A stretch of DNA of 64,000 nt from assembly GCF_027625935.1 (NCBI RefSeq), contig NZ_CP115300.1, positions 6,138,001 through 6,202,000 on the forward strand. Reading direction: 5' to 3'. The position numbers were made by a program, and so were the translations under genes. Below the pieces are notes generated by a model. That model saw nothing but the letters and a program-made list of their open reading frames with translations. It did no database searches and was not told the DNA's origin. This DNA comes from Streptomyces camelliae. Lineage in GTDB: Bacteria; Actinomycetota; Actinomycetes; Streptomycetales; Streptomycetaceae. Shown piece after piece: positions 46,594-55,730 of the stretch (the first letter of the stretch is position 1; every line of letters starts with the position of its first letter).

Positions 46594-47634
46594 ATGCCCC
46601 TCCCGAAAGCAGAACTGCACCTCCATATCGAAGGCACCCTGGAGCCGGAGCTGGCGTTCGAGCTGGCCGCCCGCAACGGTGTGACCCTCCCGTACGCGAC
46701 CACGGACGAGCTCCGCAAGGCGTACGACTTCGAGGATCTCCAGTCCTTCCTGAACCTGTACTACGAGCTCATGGCCGTCCTGCGCACCGAGCAGGACTTC
46801 GCCGACCTGGCGAACGCCTACCTCGCGCGGGCCGCCGCGCAGGGCGTCCGGCACGCGGAGATCTTCTTCGACCCGCAGGCCCACCTGTCCCGGGGCGTGT
46901 CCATGGGCACGGTCGTGGAGGGGCTGTGGCGGGCGCTGGGCAGCTGGGGGTCCCCCCGTGCGAGCGAAGCCGAGCGTGGGGGAGAGCGGAACCACGGCAT
47001 CTCGACCAGGCTGATCCTCTGCTTCCTGCGCGACGAGTCCGCCGAGTCGGCCCTGGAGACGCTCGAAGCCGCCAAGCCGTACCTCGACCGGATCACCGGA
47101 GTCGGACTCGACTCCGCCGAGGTCGGGCATCCGCCGGTGAAGTTCCGGGAGGTGTACGAGGCGGCCGCCGCGCTCGGGCTGCGCCGGGTCGCGCACGCCG
47201 GCGAGGAAGGGCCGCCGGCGTACATCACCGAGGCGCTGGACGTGCTCGGCGTCGAGCGCGTCGACCACGGGCTGCGCTGCATGGAGGACCCGGCGCTGGT
47301 CGAGCGGCTGGTCCGGGAGCGGATCCCGCTGACGCTGTGCCCGCTGTCCAACGTCCGGCTGCGGACCGTCGACACCCTCGCCGACCACCCGCTGCCCGCC
47401 ATGCTCGACGCCGGCCTCATGTGCACCGTCAACTCCGACGACCCGGCCTACTTCGGCGGGTACGCGGGCGACAACTTCACGGCCGTGCAGCAGACCTTGG
47501 GCCTGCCCGAGGACCGCCTGCGCGAGCTGGCCCGCAACTCCTTCCTCGCCTCCTTCCTGGAGGACGACGAGGAGCGGCGGGCCCGTTACCTCGCCGAGGT
47601 CGAGGCGTACGAGTTCGGCGACGCGGTGTCGTAA
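46594..47634 (+). CDS. add: Adenosine deaminase
   Basis: Deaminates adenosine to inosine in purine salvage. The 346-residue product has ELHLHIEGTLEP (zinc-binding HxH), HAEIFFDPQAH, RVAHAGEEGPPAY, ERVDHGLRC and NSDDPAYF, all catalytic and zinc residues. Around residues 117-131 it carries an extra segment, SWGSPRASEAERGGE, encoded by a palindromic Streptomyces repeat inserted in frame between VVEGLWRALG and HGISTRLILCF. The insert sits in a surface loop region, so activity may survive. ATG 46594 is leaderless by spacing. Confidence 0.93.
   Translation: MPLPKAELHLHIEGTLEPELAFELAARNGVTLPYATTDELRKAYDFEDLQSFLNLYYELMAVLRTEQDFADLANAYLARAAAQGVRHAEIFFDPQAHLSRGVSMGTVVEGLWRALGSWGSPRASEAERGGERNHGISTRLILCFLRDESAESALETLEAAKPYLDRITGVGLDSAEVGHPPVKFREVYEAAAALGLRRVAHAGEEGPPAYITEALDVLGVERVDHGLRCMEDPALVERLVRERIPLTLCPLSNVRLRTVDTLADHPLPAMLDAGLMCTVNSDDPAYFGGYAGDNFTAVQQTLGLPEDRLRELARNSFLASFLEDDEERRARYLAEVEAYEFGDAVS
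46944..46984 (+). repeat. Palindromic Streptomyces repeat inserted in add
   Basis: About 41 bp containing GGGGGTCCCCCC, CGAGCGAAGCCGAG and GTGGGGGAG. From memory this is a dispersed element common in Streptomyces intergenic regions. Here it lies inside a reading frame without breaking it. A degenerate relative lies in the kdgD remnant (49267-49310). Confidence 0.8.
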
Positions 47635-47657
47635 TCGAGATACCCGACCGTCACCGT

Positions 47658-47677
47658 CTCGGCCGCGAACGGCCGAG
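47658..47677 (+). terminator. Terminator after add
   Basis: CTCGGCCG (47658-47665), CGAA loop, CGGCCGAG (47670-47677), 24 bases after the add stop. Confidence 0.7.
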
Positions 47678-47751
47678 CTTGTGTACTCGGTCGTTCACGC
47701 CTCGTCGCGCTCCCGACTGTCCCCTACGACAGGACGGTCACGGGTCGCATC

Positions 47752-47785
47752 CACTCTGCCCCTGGTAGCTGTCAGGGGCAGAGTG
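47752..47785 (-). ncRNA. Candidate omega-RNA / right-end hairpin of the TnpB element
   Basis: CACTCTGCCCCTG (47752-47764) and CAGGGGCAGAGTG (47773-47785) pair perfectly over 13 bp with an 8-base loop. The hairpin overlaps the last codons and stop of tnpB. Omega-RNAs characteristically arise from the 3' end of tnpB and the element's right end, so this is where the scaffold would lie; the full RNA span is not determined. Confidence 0.45.
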
Positions 47786-48926
47786 CGGGTGCGGTGACAA
47801 GCACCCACGCCGAGCGTGCGCGGTCGCGCACGTTGACCCCGGCGACGACGTCGGCCGGGCCAGCGAGCCCGCACCGACGACAGTGAAAGTGGTCCCGGGC
47901 GGGCCGGTTGGCCCGCTCGGTGTGCCCGCAGCGCGGACAGCGCTGCGAGGTGTGGCGCGCGTCCACTTCAAGGAACGGCACCCCGGCCTTCTTGGCCTTG
48001 TAGGCGAGGTGCTGTCCGAGTTGGTGGAAGGGCCAGGAGGAGAAGGTGCCCCGCTGGTCGCGACGTAGCCGTACCCGCTCGCGGATGCTGCCGAGTTCTT
48101 CGATGGCGATCCCACGCACGGTGCGTTGGGCGACGGACACGATCTCCTTGCTGATCCGGTGGTTCACGTGCGTGGCATGGCGGCGTTCCTTTTGTGCGCG
48201 GCGGGCAAGGCGTCGGGTGGCCGAGCGTGTCTGCTTGGCCTGCAGTTCGGCGCGTTTGCGGGCCTGCCAGCGTCGGTATCGGCCCAGACGGCGGCCCTGG
48301 TAGTTGGTTCCGTCGCTGGTGGTGGCGAGGTTCGAGATGCCGCGGTCCACGCCGATCCAGTCAGTCGGCTCGTACACCTCGGGATCCGGGATGTCGCAGG
48401 TGGCCACCAGGAACCACTTGTCGCCCTGCTGGACCAGGTCGCTCTCACCCTTGCGGTACTGCACCAGTGTCTTGAGCTGGTCGGATGAACAGGCGAACCG
48501 GACGCCCTTCGCGCGTCCGTCCACCGTCCAAATGGAGACGGTACGTGCGTCGTACTGCCAGGACAGGCAGCGGTCGTCGAACGGCTGGGCCGCCTTCGGG
48601 CGGAAGGCGATCGGGGTGCCGATCGCCTTGCGGTGCCGCTTGGAGGTGGGTGGGCCCAGGTTCCCCGCCCGTAGATTGGCCTTCAAGGTTGCGTAGGCGT
48701 CGACGACCTTCTTCACCGCCCGCACCGCCGGCTGCGCGGACAGACCGAAGGTTGCCTTCAGGTCTGCGTAGACCTCCTTCTGAAGACCGTTGCGGTTCTT
48801 GAGGTCCTTGGCGAAGGCGATAGTGGAGGCATAGGAGGCGGCTCGGTTGCAGGCGCGCAGGGTTGCTTCAAGCGCCGACGCCTGCTCGGGCGTCGGCAGC
48901 AGTTTCACCTGCACCACCAGTTTCAT
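47772..48926 (-). CDS. tnpB: RNA-guided endonuclease TnpB
   Basis: A 384-residue OrfB/TnpB. It begins MKLVVQVKLLPTPEQ, typical for streptomycete copies. The RuvC-like catalytic residues are all present: Asp in WIGVDRGISNLAT, Glu in IAIEELGSIRER and Asp in GPADVVAGVNV. The zinc ribbon reads CPRCGHTERANRPARDHFHC followed by RRCG. The protein therefore looks active as an omega-RNA-guided nuclease. The upstream ATG at 48986 would add 20 atypical residues and was rejected. Codon bias is weaker than in neighbours, fitting a mobile origin. It lies between add and the kdgD remnant. Confidence 0.92.
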   Translation of the reverse strand: MKLVVQVKLLPTPEQASALEATLRACNRAASYASTIAFAKDLKNRNGLQKEVYADLKATFGLSAQPAVRAVKKVVDAYATLKANLRAGNLGPPTSKRHRKAIGTPIAFRPKAAQPFDDRCLSWQYDARTVSIWTVDGRAKGVRFACSSDQLKTLVQYRKGESDLVQQGDKWFLVATCDIPDPEVYEPTDWIGVDRGISNLATTSDGTNYQGRRLGRYRRWQARKRAELQAKQTRSATRRLARRAQKERRHATHVNHRISKEIVSVAQRTVRGIAIEELGSIRERVRLRRDQRGTFSSWPFHQLGQHLAYKAKKAGVPFLEVDARHTSQRCPRCGHTERANRPARDHFHCRRCGLAGPADVVAGVNVRDRARSAWVLVTAPALCP

Positions 48927-49033
48927 GGGTCTGGACGTTAGTGCGGCATACGCATGCACGGTCGCCATTTTCTCGGCGATCACCACAACGGGTGGCCGGT
49001 AGGGCGATTGTTCGACTTTCGTGTGCCCTTCCG

Positions 49034-49062
49034 TTGACGGCCGCTGTTCGTGTATCTAACCT
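49034..49062 (+). promoter_or_regulatory. Promoter of the kdgD-gudD operon
   Basis: TTGACG (49034-49039), 17 bases, TAACCT (49057-49062): close to the vegetative consensus and the best promoter match in the window. It appears intact although the first gene behind it is broken. Confidence 0.7.
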
Positions 49063-49065
49063 CGG

Positions 49066-49080
49066 TTCTCATATGTAGAA
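49066..49080. promoter_or_regulatory. Candidate operator of the kdgD-gudD operon
   Basis: TTCTCATATGTAGAA, an imperfect palindrome (TTCT/AGAA ends) lying at the predicted transcript start, a position suited to a repressor of sugar-acid use. No regulator gene is adjacent. Confidence 0.4.
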
Positions 49081-49105
49081 GCGATTCGCAATGGGAGATG
49101 GTCAG

Positions 49106-49613
49106 GTGGGCGGCGATCCGAGTCCGCAGCGCGTGGCACGGCGGCTGCGGGAGGGTATGGCGCAGGGTGTGCACAGCGACCTCGACCGGCTCCAGCGCCT
49201 CACCCTCGCCGCCCCCGACGGCTTCCTCTTCTTCGACGGCGCCGCCACCGCCGAGGTCCAGGCCCGCTCCCGCACGCTCGAACACGCTCGCGCGGGGGGG
49301 GGACCCCATCGCCACCGTCGGCGTCCCCGCCTACTCCTCCGCCGTGCACGCCTTCGCCCCCGAGATCGCCGGCGCCTTCTTCACCGCGCTCAAGGACGGG
49401 GACCAGGGGGCAGTGGCGAAACTGCTGCGGGAGTTCTACGTCCCCTTCGTCGAACTGCGCGACCGCGCACCCGGATACGCCGTGTCCCTCGTGAAGGCGG
49501 CCGCCCGGCTGCGCGGACAGCGCGTCGGACCCGTCCGCGCCCCGCTCACCGACCCCGCGCCCGCCGACCTCGCCGACCTCCAGGCCCTGCTCACCGCCGG
49601 ACTCGACTCGTAG
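49106..49613 (+). pseudogene. kdgD: 5-dehydro-4-deoxyglucarate dehydratase remnant
   Basis: The intact enzyme (about 300 residues, DapA family) turns 5-keto-4-deoxyglucarate into 2,5-dioxopentanoate. Here the N-terminal VARRLREGMAQGV is joined directly to HSDLDRLQRLTLAAPDGFLF, so roughly 175-180 residues in between are missing, including the Schiff-base lysine region. A second lesion after GAATAEVQAR inserts about 37 net bases (a palindromic-repeat relative) and shifts frame; the tail then reads VGVPAYSSAVHAFAPEIAG to ADLADLQALLTAGLDS in another frame. Start GTG 49106 keeps its GGGAG site. The size of the deletion is estimated from remembered homologues. Confidence 0.88.
49267..49310 (+). repeat. 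Degenerate palindromic repeat in the kdgD remnant
   Basis: CTCCCGCACGCTCG, CGCTCGCGCGGGGGG and ACCCCAT in order resemble the opposite orientation of the element in add. It replaces about six bases of the original gene and causes a +1 shift. Confidence 0.6.
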
Positions 49614-49623
49614 GAGCATCCCT

Positions 49624-50925
49624 GTGACGACCGTGACGACCCGTGACCTGACCATCGCCGAGATACGCCTGACGCCGATCCTGGTGGCCGACGCGCCGCT
49701 GCTCAACACCCAGGGTGTGCACCAGCCGTACACGCCCCGGCTCATCGTGGAGATCGTCACCGCTGACGGGGTCACCGGGCTCGGCGAGACCTACGGCGAC
49801 ACCAAGTACCTGGAGCTGGCCCGCCCGTTGGCCGAGCGGCTCACCGGCCGGTCGGTCATGGATGTGAACGGGCTCTTCGCGCTCGACCTCGGTGTGGACG
49901 CGTCCCGGGTGGAGGGGCAGATGGACGCCGGCGGGCTGCGCGGGGTGCAGAGCGCCGACAAGCTCCGGCTGTCCGTGCTCTCCGCCTTCGAGGTCGCCTG
50001 CCTCGACGCCCAGGGCAAGGCGCTCGGGCTGCCCGTGCACGCGCTGCTCGGCGGCAAGCTGCGCGACTCCGTCGAATACAGCGCCTACCTGTTCTACAAG
50101 TGGGCCGGACACCCGGCGGGCGTCACCGCCGAGCCCGACGACTGGGGCGCCGCCCTCGACCCGGCCGGGATCGTGGCCCAGGCGCGCACGTTCAAGGAGC
50201 GCTACGGCTTCACCTCCTTCAAGCTCAAGGGCGGTGTCTTCCCGCCCGACGAGGAGATCGCGGCCGTACGCGCCCTCGCCGAGGCCTTCCCCGGCCACCC
50301 GCTGCGCCTCGACCCCAACGGCGCCTGGTCCGTCGAGACCTCGCTGAAGGTGGCCGAGGAACTCGGCCACGTCCTCGAATACCTGGAGGACCCGACGCTG
50401 GGCACCCCGGCGATGGCCGAGGTGTCCGCGGGCACCGACGTCCCGCTCGCCACCAACATGTGCGTGACCACCTTCGGCGAGATCAAGGAGGCGTTCACCC
50501 GCGATGCCGTCCAGGTGGTTCTCTCCGACCACCACTACTGGGGCGGTCTGCGCAACACCCAGAGACTCGCCGCGATCTGCGCGGCCTTCGGCGTCGGGGT
50601 GTCCATGCACTCCAACACCCACCTCGGGATCAGCCTCGCCGCGATGACCCAGGTCGCCGCGACCGTCCCCGACCTCCATCACGCCTGCGACTCCCACTAC
50701 CCGTGGCAGTCCGAGGACGTCCTCACCGAGCGGCTCGTCTTCGACGGCGGCCGGGTCGCGGTGACCGACGCACCCGGCCTCGGCGTCGTGCTCGACCGGG
50801 ACGAACTGGCCCGGCTGCACCGCCGGTGGGCGGAGGACGACGGCGCGCTGCGCGACCGGGACGACGCGGCGGCGATGCTGATGGGCGAACCGGAGTGGCG
50901 CCGGCCGGCGATGCCGCGCTGGTGA
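49624..50925 (+). CDS. gudD: Glucarate dehydratase
   Basis: Enolase-superfamily enzyme that dehydrates D-glucarate to 5-keto-4-deoxyglucarate. The 433-residue product keeps the TSFKLKGGVFPPDEE catalytic lysine segment (KxK), RLDPNGAWS, YLEDPTLG metal ligands, VVLSDHHYWGG and GVSMHSNTHLGISLAAM with the catalytic histidine. GGAG lies before GTG 49624. It follows the broken kdgD by ten bases, so its product may have no local second step. Its stop codon lies within a duplicated 14-bp segment. Confidence 0.95.
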   Translation: MTTVTTRDLTIAEIRLTPILVADAPLLNTQGVHQPYTPRLIVEIVTADGVTGLGETYGDTKYLELARPLAERLTGRSVMDVNGLFALDLGVDASRVEGQMDAGGLRGVQSADKLRLSVLSAFEVACLDAQGKALGLPVHALLGGKLRDSVEYSAYLFYKWAGHPAGVTAEPDDWGAALDPAGIVAQARTFKERYGFTSFKLKGGVFPPDEEIAAVRALAEAFPGHPLRLDPNGAWSVETSLKVAEELGHVLEYLEDPTLGTPAMAEVSAGTDVPLATNMCVTTFGEIKEAFTRDAVQVVLSDHHYWGGLRNTQRLAAICAAFGVGVSMHSNTHLGISLAAMTQVAATVPDLHHACDSHYPWQSEDVLTERLVFDGGRVAVTDAPGLGVVLDRDELARLHRRWAEDDGALRDRDDAAAMLMGEPEWRRPAMPRW

Positions 50926-50945
50926 GACCTGGCTGGTGAGACCTG
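50918..50945 (+). repeat. 14-bp tandem duplication across the gudD stop codon
   Basis: GCTGGTGAGACCTG occurs at 50918-50931 and again at 50932-50945, identical. The gudD TGA is at 50923-50925. Confidence 0.92.
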
Positions 50946-51037
50946 TACGAGTGGCGGTCGATACGGTCGTAACCGGCGATTCCCGTGCGTGACCTGGTGC
51001 ACACTGGCCAGATCCGCACCACGTCAGGGAGCGCACC

Positions 51038-52195
51038 GTGACCGCCTCGCACGCCCTCACCGGAGAGGAACCGGAACACCTCACCAAGGCAGCGCGCTGC
51101 CAGACCCGGGTCGACCCGCTCGCCGGGCTGCGTACACCCGGCGACCCGCCCTGGGACGTCTACCTCACGGGCACGGTCTTCCTCGACATCATCTTCACCG
51201 GCCTGGACTCGGCGCCCGTGCGCGGCACCGAGTCCTGGGCCCGGGGCATGGGCTCCAGCCCCGGCGGGGTCGCCAACATGGCCACCGCGCTGGCCCGGCT
51301 CGGCCTGCGGACCTCCCTCGCGGCCGCCTTCGGCGACGACCACTACGGCGAGTACTGCTGGGACGCGCTGGCCCAGGGCGAGGGCATCGACCTGTCGGCC
51401 TCGCGGACCGTGCCCGGCTGGCACTCGCCGGTGACCGTGTCCATGGCGTACGAGGGCGAGCGGACGATGGTCTCCCACGGGCACGAGCCGCCGCCGGAAG
51501 CCGCGCTGCTCCAGGAAGGCGCGCCGGACCGCCCGCCCCGCGCGCGTGCCGCCGTCGCCTCGCTGACACCCGGCACGCGCGCGCCCTGGATCGCCCAGGC
51601 CGCCCGGGAGGGCACCCGGATCTTCGCCGACGTCGGCTGGGACGACACCGGGGCGTGGGATCTGTCGGGCCTGGCCGACCTGGAGCACTGCGAGGCGTTC
51701 CTGCCGAACGCGGAGGAGGCGAAGCGGTACACCGGGACCGACTGTCCGCGGCTCGCCGCGCACGCCCTGACCGAGTACGTGCCGGTGGCTGTCGTCACCC
51801 TGGGCTCGGAGGGGGCGTACGCCGTGGACCGGCGGACCGGGGAGGCGGCCGAGGTGCCCGCGATCGCCGTGGAGGCGCTGGATCCGACCGGGGCGGGGGA
51901 CGTCTTCGTCGCCGGGTTCGTGACCGGGTCCCTCGCGGGGTGGCCGCTGGCCGACCGGCTGGCCTTCGCCGGGCTCACGGCGGCGCTGTCGGTGCAGGAG
52001 TTCGGGGGGTCGCTGTCGGCGCCGGGGTGGTCGGAGATCGGGGCGTGGTGGCGGCGCGTGCAGTCCCTCGCCGGGCAGGATCCCGCGGCGCTGGAGCGGT
52101 ACGCGTTCCTGGAGGGGCTGGTGCCGGAGGAGCTGGACCGGCCGTGGCCGCTGCGCCGGGCGGTGCCGACCATCGGATTCCGGCGCTCGGGATGA
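51038..52195 (+). CDS. PfkB family carbohydrate kinase
   Basis: Ribokinase-like sugar kinase of 385 residues. SPGGVANMATALARLG (about 74-89) is the first signature; EALDPTGAGDVFVAGFVTGS carries the GAGD anion hole and catalytic Asp. The substrate is unknown; its place after gudD suggests a sugar acid such as 2-keto-3-deoxygluconate, but this is inference and the gene has its own GGGAG ribosome site and 112-base gap. It ends in a repeat that spans the stop codon. Confidence 0.88.
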   Translation: MTASHALTGEEPEHLTKAARCQTRVDPLAGLRTPGDPPWDVYLTGTVFLDIIFTGLDSAPVRGTESWARGMGSSPGGVANMATALARLGLRTSLAAAFGDDHYGEYCWDALAQGEGIDLSASRTVPGWHSPVTVSMAYEGERTMVSHGHEPPPEAALLQEGAPDRPPRARAAVASLTPGTRAPWIAQAAREGTRIFADVGWDDTGAWDLSGLADLEHCEAFLPNAEEAKRYTGTDCPRLAAHALTEYVPVAVVTLGSEGAYAVDRRTGEAAEVPAIAVEALDPTGAGDVFVAGFVTGSLAGWPLADRLAFAGLTAALSVQEFGGSLSAPGWSEIGAWWRRVQSLAGQDPAALERYAFLEGLVPEELDRPWPLRRAVPTIGFRRSG

Positions 52196-52238
52196 GCGCT
52201 CGGGGTGCGGGACGGGGTGCGGGACGGGTGGGGACGGG
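52183..52238 (+). repeat. Stop-spanning direct repeats after the PfkB kinase
   Basis: GCGCTCGGGATGA (52183-52195, including the stop) is followed by GCGCTCGGGGTGC, then GGGACGGGGTGC and GGGACGGGTGG variants to about 52238: nested 9- to 13-bp duplications starting in the last codons. Confidence 0.8.
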
Positions 52239-52375
52239 TGGGTCCGGCGACGGTCGTGGAGGCCCGTGAAAAGCCCTACGGCGTTGTCAGCCCCCCGTCG
52301 TACCCTGGAATCGCGAGGCCGCCCTCAGCCAGGCGGCCGTGACGAGGAGGAAGCGCAGGCCTTCAGCGCCGGCCC

Positions 52376-53443
<1,068 letters not shown>

Positions 53444-53455
53444 ACCAGCACGACC

Positions 53456-53953
53456 ATGTCGATCGACGTCAACAACGAATCCGGTACCGAGGTCGACGAG
53501 CAGGCGATCCTCGACATCGCCCGCTACGCGCTCGCGCGGATGCGCATCCACCCGCTCTCCGAGCTCTCGGTGATCGTCGTGGACGCCGACGCCATGGAGC
53601 AGCTGCACATCCAGTGGATGGACCTGCCGGGGCCCACCGATGTCATGTCCTTCCCGATGGACGAGCTCCGGCCGCCGTCGAAGGACGACGACGAGCCCCC
53701 GCAGGGCCTCCTCGGTGACATCGTGCTCTGCCCCGAGGTCGCCGCCAAGCAGGGGGCCGAAGCCCCGACGCAGCACTCCATGGACGAGGAGCTCCAGCTG
53801 CTCACCGTCCATGGCGTGCTGCACCTGCTCGGGTACGACCACGAGGAGCCTGACGAGAAGGCCGAGATGTTCGGGCTCCAGGCCGCCATCGTCGACGGCT
53901 GGCGGGCCGAGCACGGCCTGACCGGCCCGTCCCCGGCGCCGACGGTCTCGTAG
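53456..53953 (+). CDS. ybeY: Endoribonuclease YbeY
   Basis: Single-strand RNase for 16S rRNA maturation. The 165-residue product has the [16 protein letters not shown] metal motif (H3xH5xH), [20 protein letters not shown] and [13 protein letters not shown]. The 15-residue Ser/Pro/Ala tail is dispensable-looking. Part of the conserved phoH-ybeY-corC series. Confidence 0.96.
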   Translation: MSIDVNNESGTEVDEQAILDIARYALARMRIHPLSELSVIVVDADAMEQLHIQWMDLPGPTDVMSFPMDELRPPSKDDDEPPQGLLGDIVLCPEVAAKQGAEAPTQHSMDEELQLLTVHGVLHLLGYDHEEPDEKAEMFGLQAAIVDGWRAEHGLTGPSPAPTVS

Positions 53954-53969
53954 GCGAGACGAGTCCCGA

Positions 53970-55271
53970 ATGTCTCCGCAGATCGTCCTCGGCGCGATCG
54001 CGCTGGTCGTCGTCGCCTGGCTCGCTGCCTGCGCGGAGGCGGGCCTCGCACGCGTCTCCAGCTTCCGCGCCGAGGAGGCCGTCAAGTCCGGTCGGCGCGG
54101 CAGCGCCAAGCTCGCCCAGATCGCCGCCGACCCGACCCGCTATCTCAACGTGGCCCTGCTGGTCCGCGTCGCCTGCGAGATGGCGGCCGCGGCCCTGGTG
54201 ACGTACGCCTGCCTCCAGGAGTTCACGGCCACCTGGCAGGCCCTGCTGGTCGCCATCGGTGTCATGGTGCTCGTGTCGTACGTCGCCGTCGGCGTGTCGC
54301 CCCGCACCATCGGCCGCCAGCACCCCCTCAACACGGCGACCGTGGCGGCGTACGTCCTGCTGCCGCTCGCCCGTGTGATGGGCCCGATCCCGTCGCTGCT
54401 CATCCTCATCGGTAACGCGCTCACGCCCGGCAAGGGCTTCAGGCGCGGCCCGTTCGCCTCCGAGGCGGAGCTGCGCGCGCTGGTCGACCTCGCCGAGAAG
54501 GAGTCGCTGATCGAGGACGAGGAGCGCCGCATGGTGCACTCGGTCTTCGAACTCGGCGACACCCTGGTGCGCGAGGTGATGGTGCCGCGGACGGACCTGG
54601 TGGTGATCGAGCGCTACAAGACCATCCGCCAGGCCCTCACCCTCGCCCTCCGTTCGGGCTTCTCCCGGATTCCGGTCACCGGCGAGAGCGAGGACGACAT
54701 CGTCGGGATCGTGTATCTGAAGGACCTGGTCCGCAAGACGCACATCAGCCGCGACGCCGAGAGCGACCTGGTCTCGACCGGCATGCGGCCCGCCGTCTTC
54801 GTGCCCGACACCAAGAACGCCGGCGACCTGCTGCGCGAGATGCAGAAGGATCGCAACCACGTCGCCGTCGTCATCGACGAGTACGGCGGCACCGCCGGCA
54901 TCGTCACCATCGAGGACATCCTGGAGGAGATCGTCGGCGAGATCACCGACGAGTACGACCGCGAGCTGCCGCCGGTCGAAGACCTCGGTGACGACCGCTT
55001 CCGGGTGACGGCCCGCCTGGACATCACCGACCTCGGTGAGCTGTACGGGCTGGAGGAGTACGACGACGAGGACGTGGAGACCGTCGGCGGACTGCTCGCC
55101 AAGGCCCTCGGCCGGGTGCCCATCGCGGGCGCGTCCGCCGAGGTCGAACTGCCCGACGAACGCCGCCTGAAGCTCACCGCGGAGGCCGCCGCCGGCCGCC
55201 GGAACAAGATCGTCACGGTCCTGGTGGAGCCGGTTCCCGTGCTGGTCCCCGAGGAGGAGAAACCCGAGTGA
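53970..55271 (+). CDS. CNNM/CorC family transporter-associated protein
   Basis: A 433-residue membrane protein: DUF21 membrane domain with four hydrophobic segments (1-145), paired CBS domains (about 200-325; REVMVPRTDLVVIERYKTIR and HVAVVIDEYGGTAGIVTIED) and a C-terminal CorC_HlyC domain (RFRVTARLDITDLGELYGLE). Family members mediate magnesium or cobalt efflux; the old name is haemolysin-like. Stop overlaps the next start as GTGA. Confidence 0.93.
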   Translation: MSPQIVLGAIALVVVAWLAACAEAGLARVSSFRAEEAVKSGRRGSAKLAQIAADPTRYLNVALLVRVACEMAAAALVTYACLQEFTATWQALLVAIGVMVLVSYVAVGVSPRTIGRQHPLNTATVAAYVLLPLARVMGPIPSLLILIGNALTPGKGFRRGPFASEAELRALVDLAEKESLIEDEERRMVHSVFELGDTLVREVMVPRTDLVVIERYKTIRQALTLALRSGFSRIPVTGESEDDIVGIVYLKDLVRKTHISRDAESDLVSTGMRPAVFVPDTKNAGDLLREMQKDRNHVAVVIDEYGGTAGIVTIEDILEEIVGEITDEYDRELPPVEDLGDDRFRVTARLDITDLGELYGLEEYDDEDVETVGGLLAKALGRVPIAGASAEVELPDERRLKLTAEAAAGRRNKIVTVLVEPVPVLVPEEEKPE

Positions 55272-55627
55272 CCCCCGAGGAACTGCGCGCCTTCTGCCTG
55301 TCCTTCAACGCGGCGGAGGAGGACTTTCCCTTCAATCCCGAGACGTCGGTCTTCAAGGTGCTGGGCAAGATGTTCGCCCTGACGAACCTGGGCGTGCGGC
55401 CGCTGACGGTCAATCTCAAGTGCGACCCGGAGGACGCCGTCCGGCTGCGGGGCGAGCACGAGGGCCTGATCATCCCCGGCTGGCACATGAACAAGCGGCA
55501 CTGGAACACCGTGACGGTCGACGGCGAGCTCCCGGACCGGCTGGTCCGGGAGTTGATCGAGGATTCGTACGACCTGGTCGTCGCCGGGCTGCCGCGGGCG
55601 GAGCGGCTGCGGCTCGACCGTCCGTGA
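55268..55627 (+). CDS. MmcQ/YjbR family DNA-binding-fold protein
   Basis: A 119-residue protein: LRAFCLSFNAAEEDFPFNPE, FKVLGKMFALTNL, INLKCDP-type NLKCDPEDAVRLRGEH and WHMNKRHWNTVTVDGELPD, the standard order of MmcQ/YjbR proteins, which adopt a double-wing fold. Biological role unknown. Coupled to the CorC-type gene. The stop codon is inside a 12-bp duplication. Confidence 0.92.
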   Translation: MTPEELRAFCLSFNAAEEDFPFNPETSVFKVLGKMFALTNLGVRPLTVNLKCDPEDAVRLRGEHEGLIIPGWHMNKRHWNTVTVDGELPDRLVRELIEDSYDLVVAGLPRAERLRLDRP

Positions 55628-55643
55628 CCCGGTCCGTGACCCG
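55620..55643 (+). repeat. 12-bp tandem duplication across the MmcQ stop codon
   Basis: GTCCGTGACCCG at 55620-55631 and 55632-55643, identical; the TGA is at 55625-55627. Confidence 0.92.
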
Positions 55644-55718
55644 AGGCTCGGTCGGCACGCTGATCGTTCGCGCCGCTGCCTGACCCTGACCAGGCCGGTC
55701 TGCCCTGAGGCTGCTCCG

Positions 55719-55724
55719 TAAGCT
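55719..55724 (+). promoter_or_regulatory. -10 box of the deaminase-like gene, leaderless spacing
   Basis: TAAGCT, six bases, then ATG 55731. Confidence 0.45.
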
Positions 55725-55730
55725 AGGGGC

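Larger units (their letters stand above)
47752..48926 (-). mobile_element. Solitary TnpB element (IS200/IS605 superfamily, IS1341-type)
   Basis: Minimal extent: the tnpB gene plus the hairpin at its 3' end. No tnpA transposase lies beside it, so it could move only if helped in trans. Ends of such elements lack inverted repeats, and I could not fix the boundaries; they probably lie between 47634 and 47752 and between 48926 and 49034. Confidence 0.75.

Noticed and set aside
46594..47634. add as a pseudogene because of the repeat insertion
   Set aside because: The insertion keeps frame and every zinc and catalytic motif is intact.
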